Shown: positions 40,953-49,291 of the stretch, piece after piece
Layout of the letters: every line of letters begins with the position of its first letter
Position numbering within the stretch: position 1 is the stretch's first letter
NCBI GenBank assembly: GCA_034932745.1
Contig: JAYFOJ010000002.1
Coordinates: 124,001 to 188,000 of the forward strand
Source: JBAYST01 sp034932745
GTDB taxonomy: Bacteria > Bacillota_I > Bacilli_A > RFN20 > CAG-826
DNA: 64,000 nt
Direction of reading: 5' to 3'
Notes under the pieces: generated by a model
What the model saw: the letters and a program-made list of their open reading frames with translations, nothing else
Database searches by the model: none
What the model was told of the DNA's origin: nothing
Made by a program: the position numbers and the translations under genes

Positions 40953-42387
40953 CGATTAAATCTCCATTGAGGAAATAAATGTGTGCCTCTTTAATTTTAA
41001 CTTTAACGATTTGCCCAGTTAAATCATCTGGGGATTTAAAATGAACTATTTTATTTGATTCAGTATAGCCTGAAAGCATTTCTGGATTTGTTTTACTACG
41101 ACCATCGACCAATACCGAATAAACTCCGCCAATCATCTTGTTTGAACTCTCGGCGATGTATAGTTCGCAACGATCGACTAATTCATTGAAGCGGCGATGT
41201 TTTTCTTCTTTTGAAACATTATCTTCCATCTTAGCGGCCGGGGTTCCTGGTCGTGGTGAATATATGAAAGTGAAGGCAGAATCATATTTTACGTAATCGA
41301 CCATTTTAAGTGTATCGAGAAATTGCTCATATGTTTCATTAGGAAAGCCAACAATAATATCGGTCGATATTGTTAAGTCTTTTATTTTAGTCTTCATTTC
41401 GTCGACTAATCTTCGGTAATCATTAGCGGTATAACGGCGACCCATTTTCTTAAGAATATCGTCGTTGCCAGATTGAACTGGTAGATGAATGGCTTTCATG
41501 ATGTTTGGATACTTTGCTATCACATCGATGACATCACTTGAAAAGTCCCATGGATGAGAGGTAGTAAAGCGAAGACGTGGAATTCCCAATTTAGCCACTT
41601 CTTCTAGTAAAATAGCAAATGTATTCCCGTCTTTTAGATCCTTACCATAAGCATTCACATTTTGACCGAGTAAAGTTATTTCTTTGTAACCATTTTTTAC
41701 TAATTCTTCGCACTCCAAAAGAATGTCTTTTAGCAATCTGCTTCTTTCTCTTCCTCTAGTGTATGGTACGATGCAATATGTACAAAATTTGTTGCAGCCA
41801 TACATGATGTTTACGAAGGCCTTATAGTTTTCTATACGACGAGATGGAAGATTTTCAACGATGTCTCCAGATTGAGATTTAACCGAGATGATACGAGAAA
41901 TATCTTTTGTCATTAATTCTTCAATGTAATCTAAAATATATGGTACTTCATGTGTTCCCATAATTAGATTAATATGAGGGAAAATCTTTTTAATTCTTTC
42001 GACCACTTCTGGCTCTTCAACCATGCATCCGCAAATGGCGAATACTTTCTTTTTGGTCTTGTCTGATAATACTTTTAAATTACCGATTTCTCCAAAAACC
42101 TTATCTTCAGCGTTTTCTCTAACGGCACATGTATTTATAACGATTACATCGGCGTCTTTCTCGCTTTCTGTAAGTTCAAAATTAGCAGACTCGAGTAAAC
42201 CGGAAAGCGTTTCGCTATCTCTTACGTTTGCTTGGCAACCAAAAGTTTTAATTAAATACTTTTTACCAGAATTCAGTTTCTTAATTTCTTCACTGATTTG
42301 GATGTTGGAATAAATTACCTTATTCTCTTTGCTTTTTTTCCGTGCCTCATCAATACAAGGCATCGAAATAATTTTATCTTTTTTCAT
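40945..42387 (-). CDS. miaB: tRNA-2-methylthio-N6-dimethylallyladenosine synthase
   Basis: The 480-residue radical-SAM methylthiotransferase has an N-terminal UPF0004 domain with cluster cysteines in IKTFGCQANVRDSE, VINTCAVRENAEDKVFG and CGCMVE. The radical SAM motif is YGCNKFCTYCIVPYTRGRE (CxxxCxxC), and a C-terminal TRAM domain follows. It adds the methylthio group to the product of MiaA. It starts at the base where the ymdB stop ends (shared A), so translation is coupled. It needs 4Fe-4S clusters from the SUF/Nfu system encoded elsewhere in the window. Confidence 0.97.
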   Translation of the reverse strand: MKKDKIISMPCIDEARKKSKENKVIYSNIQISEEIKKLNSGKKYLIKTFGCQANVRDSETLSGLLESANFELTESEKDADVIVINTCAVRENAEDKVFGEIGNLKVLSDKTKKKVFAICGCMVEEPEVVERIKKIFPHINLIMGTHEVPYILDYIEELMTKDISRIISVKSQSGDIVENLPSRRIENYKAFVNIMYGCNKFCTYCIVPYTRGRERSRLLKDILLECEELVKNGYKEITLLGQNVNAYGKDLKDGNTFAILLEEVAKLGIPRLRFTTSHPWDFSSDVIDVIAKYPNIMKAIHLPVQSGNDDILKKMGRRYTANDYRRLVDEMKTKIKDLTISTDIIVGFPNETYEQFLDTLKMVDYVKYDSAFTFIYSPRPGTPAAKMEDNVSKEEKHRRFNELVDRCELYIAESSNKMIGGVYSVLVDGRSKTNPEMLSGYTESNKIVHFKSPDDLTGQIVKVKIKEAHIYFLNGDLIDG

Positions 42388-43172
42388 TACTTTTCATCCT
42401 CCTGATAATAGATTGGGAAGATTTCTTTGCATAGACCGGTCGTCTCGTCGATATTTAGTACTACCGCCGAATAAAGACCGCCATCGTTTTCAGATAATTC
42501 AAATTTAGCCTTGTCACCAAAAATAATTTTCTGAACGACGCTTTCTTTGGTAAAGCCGATGACGCTTTCTTTTGATCCACACATACCGACATCGCTAATA
42601 AAACCAGTTCCTTTTGGAAGGACGTGAACATCTTTTGTTTGAACGTGAGTATGTGTTCCTAAAATAGCAGACACCTTCCCATCAAAAGCATATCCATAGC
42701 ATTGTTTCTCGCTAGTGGATTCTCCATGAAAATCGATAATATTGATGGCAATCTGTTCGCCTTCTAATATTTCTTTGATTTTTAAATAGGGGGACGTTAC
42801 CTCTTCACTGATAAAGGCAGAGCCAAGAATGCTTATCACTCTAACTAGCGTTCCATCGACATCAAAAACACTACTTCCTGGACCTGGATACTCTCGTACG
42901 AGGTTTGCTGGTCTAATCAAGTTATCAACTTGGTCAATATAACGAGAAATCTCGTTTTTGCTATCGTAATGATTGCCTAGAGTAATGCAATCAATACCAG
43001 CATCGACGAGTTCATCGTAATGATGTCTTATTAATCCTTTGCCATGAGTGGCGTTTTCGCCATTAGCAATAACGAAATCAATGCCGTATTTTTCGACAAA
43101 ATATTTCGTTTTCTTTTTGACTATATCGCGTCCAACACGTCCGACGATATCGCCGATAAATAATATCTTCAA
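42387..43172 (-). CDS. ymdB: YmdB-like metallophosphoesterase
   Basis: The 261-residue calcineurin-like phosphoesterase has MKILFIGDIVGRVGRD (metal Asp), FVIANGENATHGKG, ITLGNHYDSKNE and ILGTHTHVQTKD with the metal histidines. YmdB of Bacillus hydrolyses 2',3'-cAMP and related phosphodiesters and affects sporulation and biofilm decisions. It follows rny by 28 bases and precedes miaB, the same order as in Bacillus (rny-ymdB). Length is typical (about 264). Confidence 0.93.
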   Translation of the reverse strand: MKILFIGDIVGRVGRDIVKKKTKYFVEKYGIDFVIANGENATHGKGLIRHHYDELVDAGIDCITLGNHYDSKNEISRYIDQVDNLIRPANLVREYPGPGSSVFDVDGTLVRVISILGSAFISEEVTSPYLKIKEILEGEQIAINIIDFHGESTSEKQCYGYAFDGKVSAILGTHTHVQTKDVHVLPKGTGFISDVGMCGSKESVIGFTKESVVQKIIFGDKAKFELSENDGGLYSAVVLNIDETTGLCKEIFPIYYQEDEK

Positions 43173-43200
43173 ATTCTTATCTTTCTATGAAATAGATTAA

Positions 43201-44763
43201 CTATTTCGCGGTTTCTACTGCGCGATATTCGCGAATGACAGAAACCTTAATTTGACCTGGATAGGTCATTTCGTTTTCAATTCGGTCTTTAATATTTTTC
43301 GCTAATGTAAATGCTGCTAAATCATCGATCTTATCTGGCAAGACCATGACGCGAATTTCACGTCCTGATTGCATGGCATATGATTGATAAACTCCATCAT
43401 ATGACTTACATATTTCTTCGAGTTGTTCGATTCTTTTAATATACGTTTCAAGAGTCTCGCTTCTTGCACCAGGACGAGCGGCAGACAATGTGTCGGCGGC
43501 TTGAACAAGGTTAGCAATAACTGACTTTGGTTCAACATCTCCATGGTGAGATTCAATCGAGTTAATGACGACATCTGATTCGCCATATTTTTTAGCTAAT
43601 CTAGCACCGATTTCAACGTGGCTTCCTTCTAATTCGAAATCAGCGGCTTTGCCGACATCGTGCAATAGACCGGCACGTTTAGCAAGGTTTTGATCTATTC
43701 CAAGTTCTGCAGCCATTATTCCACATAGATAAGCGACTTCCATCGAATGATCATAAGCGTTTTGTCCATAAGATGTACGATATTTCAAACGACCAATATA
43801 ATCGAGTAATTCTTTATTGATACGTGGCAAGCCAAGTCTAAATGCAGCCTCTTCGCCAGCTTTATGCACGGACTCTTCGACTTCTTTTTTGCTCTTTTCG
43901 ACCAATTCTTCGATACGACCTGGTTGAATGCGTCCATCCTTAATTAGATACTCAAGGGTTCTTCTTGCAACTTCTCTTCTAATTGGATTAAAACAAGAAA
44001 TCGTAATTACTTCTGGAGTATCATCAATAATTAAATCGACTCCAAGAAGTTGTTCGATAGTGCGAATGTTACGACCTTCACGGCCAATAATTCGTCCTTT
44101 CATTTCATCGCTAGGGAGCGAAACAGCACAAACCGTTCTTTCGGTAGTTGAATCTTGAGCATAACGAGACATTGCTAAAGACAACAATTCGTTTGCCTTT
44201 TGCTCGCATTGTTCGCTAGCCTCTTCTTCTTTATTTTTGATAAAGATAGCAATTTCTTTAGCGGATTTACTCTCCACTCTTTGCAAGATTTCGTCCTTTG
44301 CTTCTTGAACAGACATTTTAGAAACTTTTTCTAATTCGAGAATAATGCCGTCGATCTTCTCTTGAAGGATTCGTTCTTTCTTTTGGTTCTCAGAAATTTG
44401 ACGATTTAGAGACTCGCTTTTTTGTTCAAGAATTTGTTCTTTGTTAAGAAGAGCGGTATCTCGATTGTCGATACTTTGCTCTCTTTGAAGGAGTTTGTTC
44501 TCTTGTTGCGCAATTTCTCCTCTTTTTTCGCGCATTTCTTTTTCAACTTCGTTCTTCATCTCGATAATAGCCTGTTTGCCATCGAGTTGAGCATTCTTCA
44601 CGATGTGTTCGGCTTTTACCTCAGCTTCGCGAATAATTCTTTGTGATTGTTTGTTGGCTAAATTCTTACGAATTGCAGGGATTAGAAAAATGATTGATAT
44701 TCCTAAACCGATTCCAACAACGGCAGCAACCACGATTAAAATGATACTTAATTCAGTGCTCAT
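43201..44763 (-). CDS. rny: Ribonuclease Y
   Basis: The product is 520 residues from ATG 44763, which follows GAAAGGAAT; the open frame continues 16 codons upstream into the structured leader. One N-terminal membrane helix (about 5-27), a long coiled coil (about 30-200), a KH domain with MKGRIIGREGRNIRTIEQL, and an HD domain with HSMEVAYLCG and LLHDVGKA. This membrane-anchored endonuclease starts mRNA decay. The length equals that of Bacillus RNase Y. It heads the rny-ymdB-miaB-ymcA-like operon and is preceded by an elaborately folded 5' leader. Confidence 0.97.
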   Translation of the reverse strand: MSTELSIILIVVAAVVGIGLGISIIFLIPAIRKNLANKQSQRIIREAEVKAEHIVKNAQLDGKQAIIEMKNEVEKEMREKRGEIAQQENKLLQREQSIDNRDTALLNKEQILEQKSESLNRQISENQKKERILQEKIDGIILELEKVSKMSVQEAKDEILQRVESKSAKEIAIFIKNKEEEASEQCEQKANELLSLAMSRYAQDSTTERTVCAVSLPSDEMKGRIIGREGRNIRTIEQLLGVDLIIDDTPEVITISCFNPIRREVARRTLEYLIKDGRIQPGRIEELVEKSKKEVEESVHKAGEEAAFRLGLPRINKELLDYIGRLKYRTSYGQNAYDHSMEVAYLCGIMAAELGIDQNLAKRAGLLHDVGKAADFELEGSHVEIGARLAKKYGESDVVINSIESHHGDVEPKSVIANLVQAADTLSAARPGARSETLETYIKRIEQLEEICKSYDGVYQSYAMQSGREIRVMVLPDKIDDLAAFTLAKNIKDRIENEMTYPGQIKVSVIREYRAVETAK

Positions 44764-44791
44764 AATATTCCTTTCTTTGTTATGAAAACAA

Positions 44792-44927
44792 AATATTCTG
44801 GCTTGCGCCAATATTTACCTAAAATATGCGAAAAAATGCTTCGCCATAATATATCAAACAGATGCTAATCTGCATAACGGAAATTTCTCCAATGAGAATC
44901 TATAGGTAAGTACCTTTCTTGAGGTAC
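44792..44927 (-). promoter_or_regulatory. Structured 5' leader RNA of rny, class unknown
   Basis: Pairings read on the minus strand. H0 GTACCT/AGGTAC (44910-44927) lies at the predicted 5' end. P1 TTACCTA (44903-44909) pairs with TAGGTAA (44815-44821) and encloses three hairpins: P2 TTCTC-ATTG-GAGAA (44885-44898), P3 CAGAT-TAGC-ATCTG (44859-44872) and P4 GCGAA/TTCGC (44828-44844). P5 AATATTGGC-GCAA-GCC..AATATT (44792-44815) has a GNRA loop and is followed by TTTTG. The RBS lies about 20 bases further on. The blocks match no riboswitch class I know. RNase Y autoregulation or ligand sensing are both possible. Confidence 0.65.
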
Positions 44928-44933
44928 GCAATT

Positions 44934-44963
44934 ATTATATAATTCTTAAAACCATTTCCACAA
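44934..44963 (-). promoter_or_regulatory. Promoter of the rny operon
   Basis: TTGTGG (44958-44963), an 18-base spacer and TATAAT (44934-44939). The predicted start is at about 44927, exactly where the first leader hairpin begins. Confidence 0.55.
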
Positions 44964-44973
44964 GGGTTATGTT

Positions 44974-45000
44974 ATAAGAAAAGCCGTCGTGTGACGGCTT
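44974..45000 (-). terminator. Terminator of recA
   Basis: AAGCCGTC-ACAC-GACGGCTT followed by TTCTTAT on the minus strand, 8 bases past the recA stop. Confidence 0.8.
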
Positions 45001-45008
45001 ATTCTTCA

Positions 45009-46010
45009 TTATTCATCTTTTATGACGCCAGATTTGATTTTATTAATGATTTCTTTTGCAATTTTTGGATTTTCTTTTAAATACAATTTAGCGCTTTCGC
45101 GACCTTGGCCAATTTTTTCGCCATTGTATTCATACCAAGACCCAGATTTCTTCAAGAATCCCATTTCTGCACCTAGATCGAGTATTTCACCTTCGCGAGA
45201 GATTCCTTGACCGTAAATAATATCGATTTTACATGCCTTAAATGGAGGTGAAACTTTGTTTTTAACCACTTTAACAGTACAAGTATTTCCGACGATATCA
45301 GAGCCGTCTTTAATTGCTTCAGAACGTCTAATATCAATTCTAATCGAGGCATAGAATTTTAAAGCTCGACCACCAGATGTCGTCTCTGGGTTACCATAAA
45401 TAATTCCAACTTTTTCTCTAATTTGGTTAATGAAAATGACGGCGCAATTAGACTTATTTAAAACACCAGCGAGCTTTCTCATCGCTTTACTCATTAAACG
45501 GGCTTGGAGACCGACTTGATTGTCGCTCATGACTCCTTCGATTTCAGCTTGTGGAACTAACGCCGCAACTGAATCGACGACGATAAGGTCGATTGCTTTA
45601 CTAGCCGCTAACATTTCAACAATTTCTAATGCTTGTTCGCCATTATCTGGCTGAGAAAGGATTAATTCATCAATATTCACGCCTAAGTTCTTTGCATAGA
45701 CTGGATCGATAGCATGTTCGGCATCGATAAAAGCTGCTCTACCACCACGTGATTGACATTCAGCAATTGCGTGAAGAGCTAGTGTCGTTTTACCGCTTGA
45801 CTCTGGACCAAATATTTCAATAATTCTTCCTTTTGGATAACCGCCAACACCTAATATGTGGTCGATTCTAATCGAACCGCTCGAAATAACATCCACATCG
45901 ACAGGATTTCTTTCTCCGAGTTTCATAACAGAACCTTTTCCAAAGACTTTTTCAATTTCCTTTAGGGCTTGTTCTAATGCGACTTCTCTTTCGTTTTTTT
46001 CACTTGCCAT
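45009..46010 (-). CDS. recA: Recombinase RecA
   Basis: The 333-residue recombinase has Walker A GPESSGKTT near residue 68, the MAW-like L1/L2 loops QVGLQARLMSKAMRKL and FINQIREKVGIIYGNPETTSGG, and a short acidic C-terminus. It forms filaments on single-stranded DNA and promotes strand exchange and SOS signalling. AAAGGAG precedes the ATG. It lies 43 bases after cinA(C), as in Bacillus (pgsA-cinA-recA-rny order is kept here). No intein. Confidence 0.98.
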   Translation of the reverse strand: MASEKNEREVALEQALKEIEKVFGKGSVMKLGERNPVDVDVISSGSIRIDHILGVGGYPKGRIIEIFGPESSGKTTLALHAIAECQSRGGRAAFIDAEHAIDPVYAKNLGVNIDELILSQPDNGEQALEIVEMLAASKAIDLIVVDSVAALVPQAEIEGVMSDNQVGLQARLMSKAMRKLAGVLNKSNCAVIFINQIREKVGIIYGNPETTSGGRALKFYASIRIDIRRSEAIKDGSDIVGNTCTVKVVKNKVSPPFKACKIDIIYGQGISREGEILDLGAEMGFLKKSGSWYEYNGEKIGQGRESAKLYLKENPKIAKEIINKIKSGVIKDE

Positions 46011-46053
46011 ACTTTTCTCCTTTAATTCTATATATTCTTTTATTTTAATAATG

Positions 46054-46524
46054 CTAATTATTAGTAGAAATCAATTGCGCCAAGATATCAATGGCGCGGT
46101 TAACACATTCTTTTCTTATTTCGTCACGAGTTCCTTTTAATTCAAAATGGTAAACCGATACTTTGTTGTAACAATAAAAGCCGATATAAACTGTTCCTAC
46201 TGGCTTACCTTCCATCGTTTCAGGTCCTGCATTGCCCGTAAAAGAGACGCAATAATCAGTGTTTAATATTCTTGCACCGCGAGAAGCCATAAGCGAAGCC
46301 ATTTGCTCTGAAACAACGCCGTATTTATCAACTTCTTCGTAAGAAACATTTAATAATCTAACTTTTTCTTCGGTCATATATGTCACTATTCCACCTTTAA
46401 AAAAGTGGCTAGCTCCAGGTACCGATGTTATCGTCTCACAAAATAAACCACCAGTAAGAGATTCAACGGCGCCAAGCGTTCTCCCTACAGATCTAAATAT
46501 TGCCGATAATTCTTTTGCAATCAT
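46054..46524 (-). CDS. CinA C-terminal domain protein (nicotinamide-nucleotide amidase type)
   Basis: The 156 residues match only the C-terminal CinA/PncC domain: VESLTGGLFCETITSVPGAS, GGIVTYMTEEKVRLLNV, GVVSEQMASLMA and SFTGNAGPETMEGKPVGTVYIG. PncC-type domains deamidate NMN. The N-terminal MoCF/COG1058 domain of full CinA is absent, as in E. coli PncC. It lies 1 base after pgsA and upstream of recA, the usual Firmicute neighbourhood. Confidence 0.93.
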   Translation of the reverse strand: MIAKELSAIFRSVGRTLGAVESLTGGLFCETITSVPGASHFFKGGIVTYMTEEKVRLLNVSYEEVDKYGVVSEQMASLMASRGARILNTDYCVSFTGNAGPETMEGKPVGTVYIGFYCYNKVSVYHFELKGTRDEIRKECVNRAIDILAQLISTNN

Positions 46525-46525
46525 G

Positions 46526-47158
46526 CTACTCCTTAAGAGCCGCTTTGTTCTGCACTACGTAGATGATTCCAGATAGTAAAGAGACAAAGGTTGCGATATA
46601 CACAACAAAATCAGTGATGTGAAGTCCTACTGGCCACGAAGAATCGAAGTAGTTAAATGGGAAACCGTTTAGTAAAACGAGTACTATCGCTATCATTTGC
46701 AAAACGGTTTTCGCTTTCCCAAATATATTCGCGGCGATAACGATTTTCTTTTGAGCAGCAATAAAACGCAATGCGTCTACGACGATATCGCGAGCGACTA
46801 ATATAATCGCGCACCACATATTAAAAGCTATGACTTGTCCTTGGTTATAAGGAGCAAACATTGCTGGAGCAATTAGAAATATAACTAGTGAATTGACTAA
46901 TAACTTGTCGGCTACAGGATCGAGAAACTTTCCTAATGCTGTAACTTGATTATTTTTACGTGCTAGATAACCATCTAAAAAATCTGTTAACGATGCAATA
47001 ATGAACACAATTGCTAGAATTAAAAATGCTAAATTGATACCAGTGTTTCCCAACATTGGAGCGGTCCAGCCTGGTATTAAAGACATAATAAATAAAGCAA
47101 TAATCATTACGATGATCATTACGATTCTTGAAACTGTAATCTTAGTCGGCAAGTTCAT
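46526..47158 (-). CDS. pgsA: CDP-diacylglycerol-glycerol-3-phosphate 3-phosphatidyltransferase
   Basis: The 210-residue membrane enzyme makes phosphatidylglycerol-phosphate. The CDP-alcohol phosphotransferase motif is complete: DFLDGYLARKNNQVTALGKF then LDPVADK, with the conserved aspartates at about residues 60-85. Five or six helices. AAGGAG lies just before the ATG. It begins about 15 bases after the 3' end of rnpB, without a visible terminator between, so it may be read from the rnpB or gpsB transcript. Confidence 0.95.
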   Translation of the reverse strand: MNLPTKITVSRIVMIIVMIIALFIMSLIPGWTAPMLGNTGINLAFLILAIVFIIASLTDFLDGYLARKNNQVTALGKFLDPVADKLLVNSLVIFLIAPAMFAPYNQGQVIAFNMWCAIILVARDIVVDALRFIAAQKKIVIAANIFGKAKTVLQMIAIVLVLLNGFPFNYFDSSWPVGLHITDFVVYIATFVSLLSGIIYVVQNKAALKE

Positions 47159-47172
47159 ACTTACTCCTTAAG

Positions 47173-47512
47173 TGAGTGTCCGGCCCTATAAGCCATGTTT
47201 TGTCTTGGATAATCATTTATCTATGCAATGCATGCTCTCGACGATTCGTTTCTCGTCTCGAACTTCCCCTACCAAATTTGGGTTTCTCGCTTGTGGGGTT
47301 TACCGCGTTCCACTTTATTGTTTCCAATAAACTACGTCACTGTGGCACTTTCAGGAGTTTGACCATAGTTGCCCTTAGGTTTCCCTCCGCCGTTATATGC
47401 TCCCATATACCTAGCGTTATTTTTTCCGCTAGCGCAATCACTACAGACATCGCAGTCTGTGCGAGCATGGACTTTCCTCTAACTTTCGTCAGCGATTATC
47501 TAGGCCGGATAC
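47173..47512 (-). ncRNA. rnpB: RNase P RNA (class B, Bacillus type)
   Basis: About 340 nt on the minus strand. The ends pair as P1 (GTATCCGGCC with GGCCGGACAC). The universal core is visible: GAGGAAAGTCC near the 5' end, GGAGGGAAACC-type J and P10-12 segments in the middle, and GACAAAACATGGCTTATAG near the 3' end. It processes tRNA 5' ends. It starts 2 bases after the gpsB stop, the same neighbourhood as in Bacillus, and no promoter or terminator of its own was seen. Ends are accurate to a few bases. Confidence 0.95.
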
Positions 47513-47514
47513 TT

Positions 47515-47877
47515 TTACTTGATGGTATTTGGATCAAATCCTTGTTTCCAAAGGAATTTTTCCAACTTATTGATCTTCTTCAAGAGGGTAATGTTGTCGC
47601 TCGTAGGATTGTCAGATTCTTTAATCCCATCAAATCTCTTTTGGAAAGATCTGTTTTCGATAGTTAATGCTTCGTTCTCTTTTCTTAAACTATCTATTTT
47701 AGCGTTTAGAAGATCCAATTCGCTTTTTGACACGAGATAGTTGCTCTCGATTTCCCTATAGTCATTGATTATTAAATCGATGAATTCATCGACGTCAAGG
47801 GCGCTATACCCATGAATCGCATCTGGGAAAACTTTTGCAAGCAATTGTTCAGAAGAGAGCGTTAGTTTAACAGACAT
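47515..47877 (-). CDS. gpsB: DivIVA/GpsB-family cell-division protein
   Basis: The 120 residues have the DivIVA-type N-terminal lipid-binding domain (AKVFPDAIHGYSALDVDEFID, about residues 13-33), a coiled coil (about 35-80) and a short C-terminal domain. Location directly before rnpB is the gpsB position in Bacillus. GpsB coordinates septal and cell-wall proteins; here no wall-synthesis gene is in view. GAGGT precedes the ATG. Confidence 0.85.
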   Translation of the reverse strand: MSVKLTLSSEQLLAKVFPDAIHGYSALDVDEFIDLIINDYREIESNYLVSKSELDLLNAKIDSLRKENEALTIENRSFQKRFDGIKESDNPTSDNITLLKKINKLEKFLWKQGFDPNTIK

Positions 47878-47953
47878 ATTTACCTCGTTAATATTTTATA
47901 TTAAAAATACTGAATAAATCAACGATTATTTCATTTTAAAAACTCAATTTGAA

Positions 47954-47962
47954 TGTTATACT
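47954..47962 (+). promoter_or_regulatory. Extended -10 promoter placed at the start codon of the exonuclease-recU operon
   Basis: TGTTATACT; the -10 hexamer TATACT (47957-47962) ends 7 bases before ATG 47970, with no Shine-Dalgarno. An in-frame ATG at 47949 lies upstream of the -10 box and cannot be transcribed from this promoter. Confidence 0.5.
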
Positions 47963-47969
47963 ACTTTGG

Positions 47970-48695
47970 ATGAGAAAATTGGACAAATTACTCAAGAATA
48001 AGAAGTGTATTGTGTTCTTAGATTTTGAAGGAACTCAGTTTTCGCATGAAATGATTTCGATCGGTGCCATTTTATGCAATATAAACTCTGCCGGACATAT
48101 CCGGAAGTATCATAAATCATTTGAACTTTATGTTAAATGTAAGAACAAAATTGGCAAATACGTAACCAATCTAACCGGAATAACTGAAGACAAACTTTGT
48201 TCAGATGGTATTGATTTTGCCAAAGCGATGAATGAATTTAGAAAATACTGCGGACCTAATTTTAAAAGGGCAGCCTTTGCGACGTTTGGATCTCACGATA
48301 TTAGAATTATCAATCAGTCGATTGTTTATAATGCAGACGCACCAGTAGAAATTTGCCGTCACATTCAAAAGAACCATATCGACATGTCTGAAATAATCTC
48401 CGAATTCATCAAAGACGATAATGGTAATCCAATGAGTTTAGTAAATTACTGTAAATTATTTGGAATCAAGGAAGCAGGACAAGCACACAATGCCGCGATT
48501 GACGCTATTAATCTTGCGCATTTATACGAAAGTTTCGTCAGTGAGAAATCTGTTGTTTTGGATGAATATAAGAAAGTCATTAAGAAAATGAAACATCTCC
48601 CAACACCGATTAGCCATGCAGTTGGTAAATTGGCAAACGGTGAAGATGTAACAGCTAACGAATTCGAAATTGAATTAAAGGAATATATCGGATAA
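47970..48695 (+). CDS. DEDDh-type 3'-5' exonuclease domain protein
   Basis: The product is 241 residues from ATG 47970, chosen over the ATG at 47949 because of the -10 box between them. The exonuclease motifs are VFLDFEGTQFSH (Exo I, DxE), a central Asp region (FGSHDIRI, Exo II) and AGQAHNAAIDAINLAHL (Exo III with the HxAxxDA pattern). It resembles KapD/DnaQ-like nucleases. Translation is coupled to recU (stop and start overlap by one base), suggesting work on recombination or repair intermediates, but this is inference. Confidence 0.82.
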   Translation: MRKLDKLLKNKKCIVFLDFEGTQFSHEMISIGAILCNINSAGHIRKYHKSFELYVKCKNKIGKYVTNLTGITEDKLCSDGIDFAKAMNEFRKYCGPNFKRAAFATFGSHDIRIINQSIVYNADAPVEICRHIQKNHIDMSEIISEFIKDDNGNPMSLVNYCKLFGIKEAGQAHNAAIDAINLAHLYESFVSEKSVVLDEYKKVIKKMKHLPTPISHAVGKLANGEDVTANEFEIELKEYIG

Positions 48696-49291
48696 TGATT
48701 GGCTATTCAAATGGTAAGAAACCAAATTCTTGCCCTAATGAAAAAACTCTAGTTAACAAAAAAGTTCGTACTTTTTCTTCTGCTAATCGCGGAATGAGCT
48801 TTGAAGAAGATATCAATATATCGAATGATTATTATTTATCAAAAGGTTTGATGATGGTTTATAAAAGACCAACGCCAATCAATGTTGTAAAAGTAGACTA
48901 TTCGAAAAAATGTGCAAGAATAACCGATGCATACTTCGAAAAACAATCTACGACTGACTATAACGGTGTTTACAAAGGAAAATATATTGATTTTGAAGCC
49001 AAAAGCACCAAATGCAAATCTTCTTTTCCTTTTTCAAATATTTCGATTCATCAAATAAATCATCTTGAAAAAGTTGTTTCTAATGGCGGAATCGCATTTT
49101 TTCTCATTCAGTTTGAGGCCTTAAAGAAAGTATATTTATTAGATGCAAAGTGGATTATAGATTTTTATAAAGACGCTAAAAGAAAATCTATTCCTTATGA
49201 GACGATTAAAAAGGAAGGAATCGAAATAAAACAAGGATACAATCCTCGCTTATTTTATTTAGATGCCATCGAACAAAAATACTTTAAATGA
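48695..49291 (+). CDS. recU: Holliday junction resolvase RecU
   Basis: The 198 residues have NRGMSFEEDINISNDYY near the N-terminus, a nuclease core with KGKYIDFEAKSTKCKSSFPF, followed by ISIHQINHLEKV and GGIAFFLIQF. These carry the catalytic Asp/Glu/Lys of RecU. It cuts Holliday junctions and modulates RecA. Usually recU pairs with a penicillin-binding-protein gene; here it follows an exonuclease gene instead. The last codons overlap the convergent nth gene by 8 bases. It ends in TGA, which shows TGA is a stop in this organism. Confidence 0.93.
   Translation: MIGYSNGKKPNSCPNEKTLVNKKVRTFSSANRGMSFEEDINISNDYYLSKGLMMVYKRPTPINVVKVDYSKKCARITDAYFEKQSTTDYNGVYKGKYIDFEAKSTKCKSSFPFSNISIHQINHLEKVVSNGGIAFFLIQFEALKKVYLLDAKWIIDFYKDAKRKSIPYETIKKEGIEIKQGYNPRLFYLDAIEQKYFK

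Noticed and set aside
43201..44811. Upstream start of rny at 44811
   Set aside because: It would place codons inside the structured leader; ATG 44763 has an RBS and gives exactly the Bacillus length of 520 residues.
47176..47667. Plus-strand open frame of 163 codons over rnpB and gpsB
   Set aside because: It is antisense to a clear RNase P RNA and gpsB; no RBS or family similarity.
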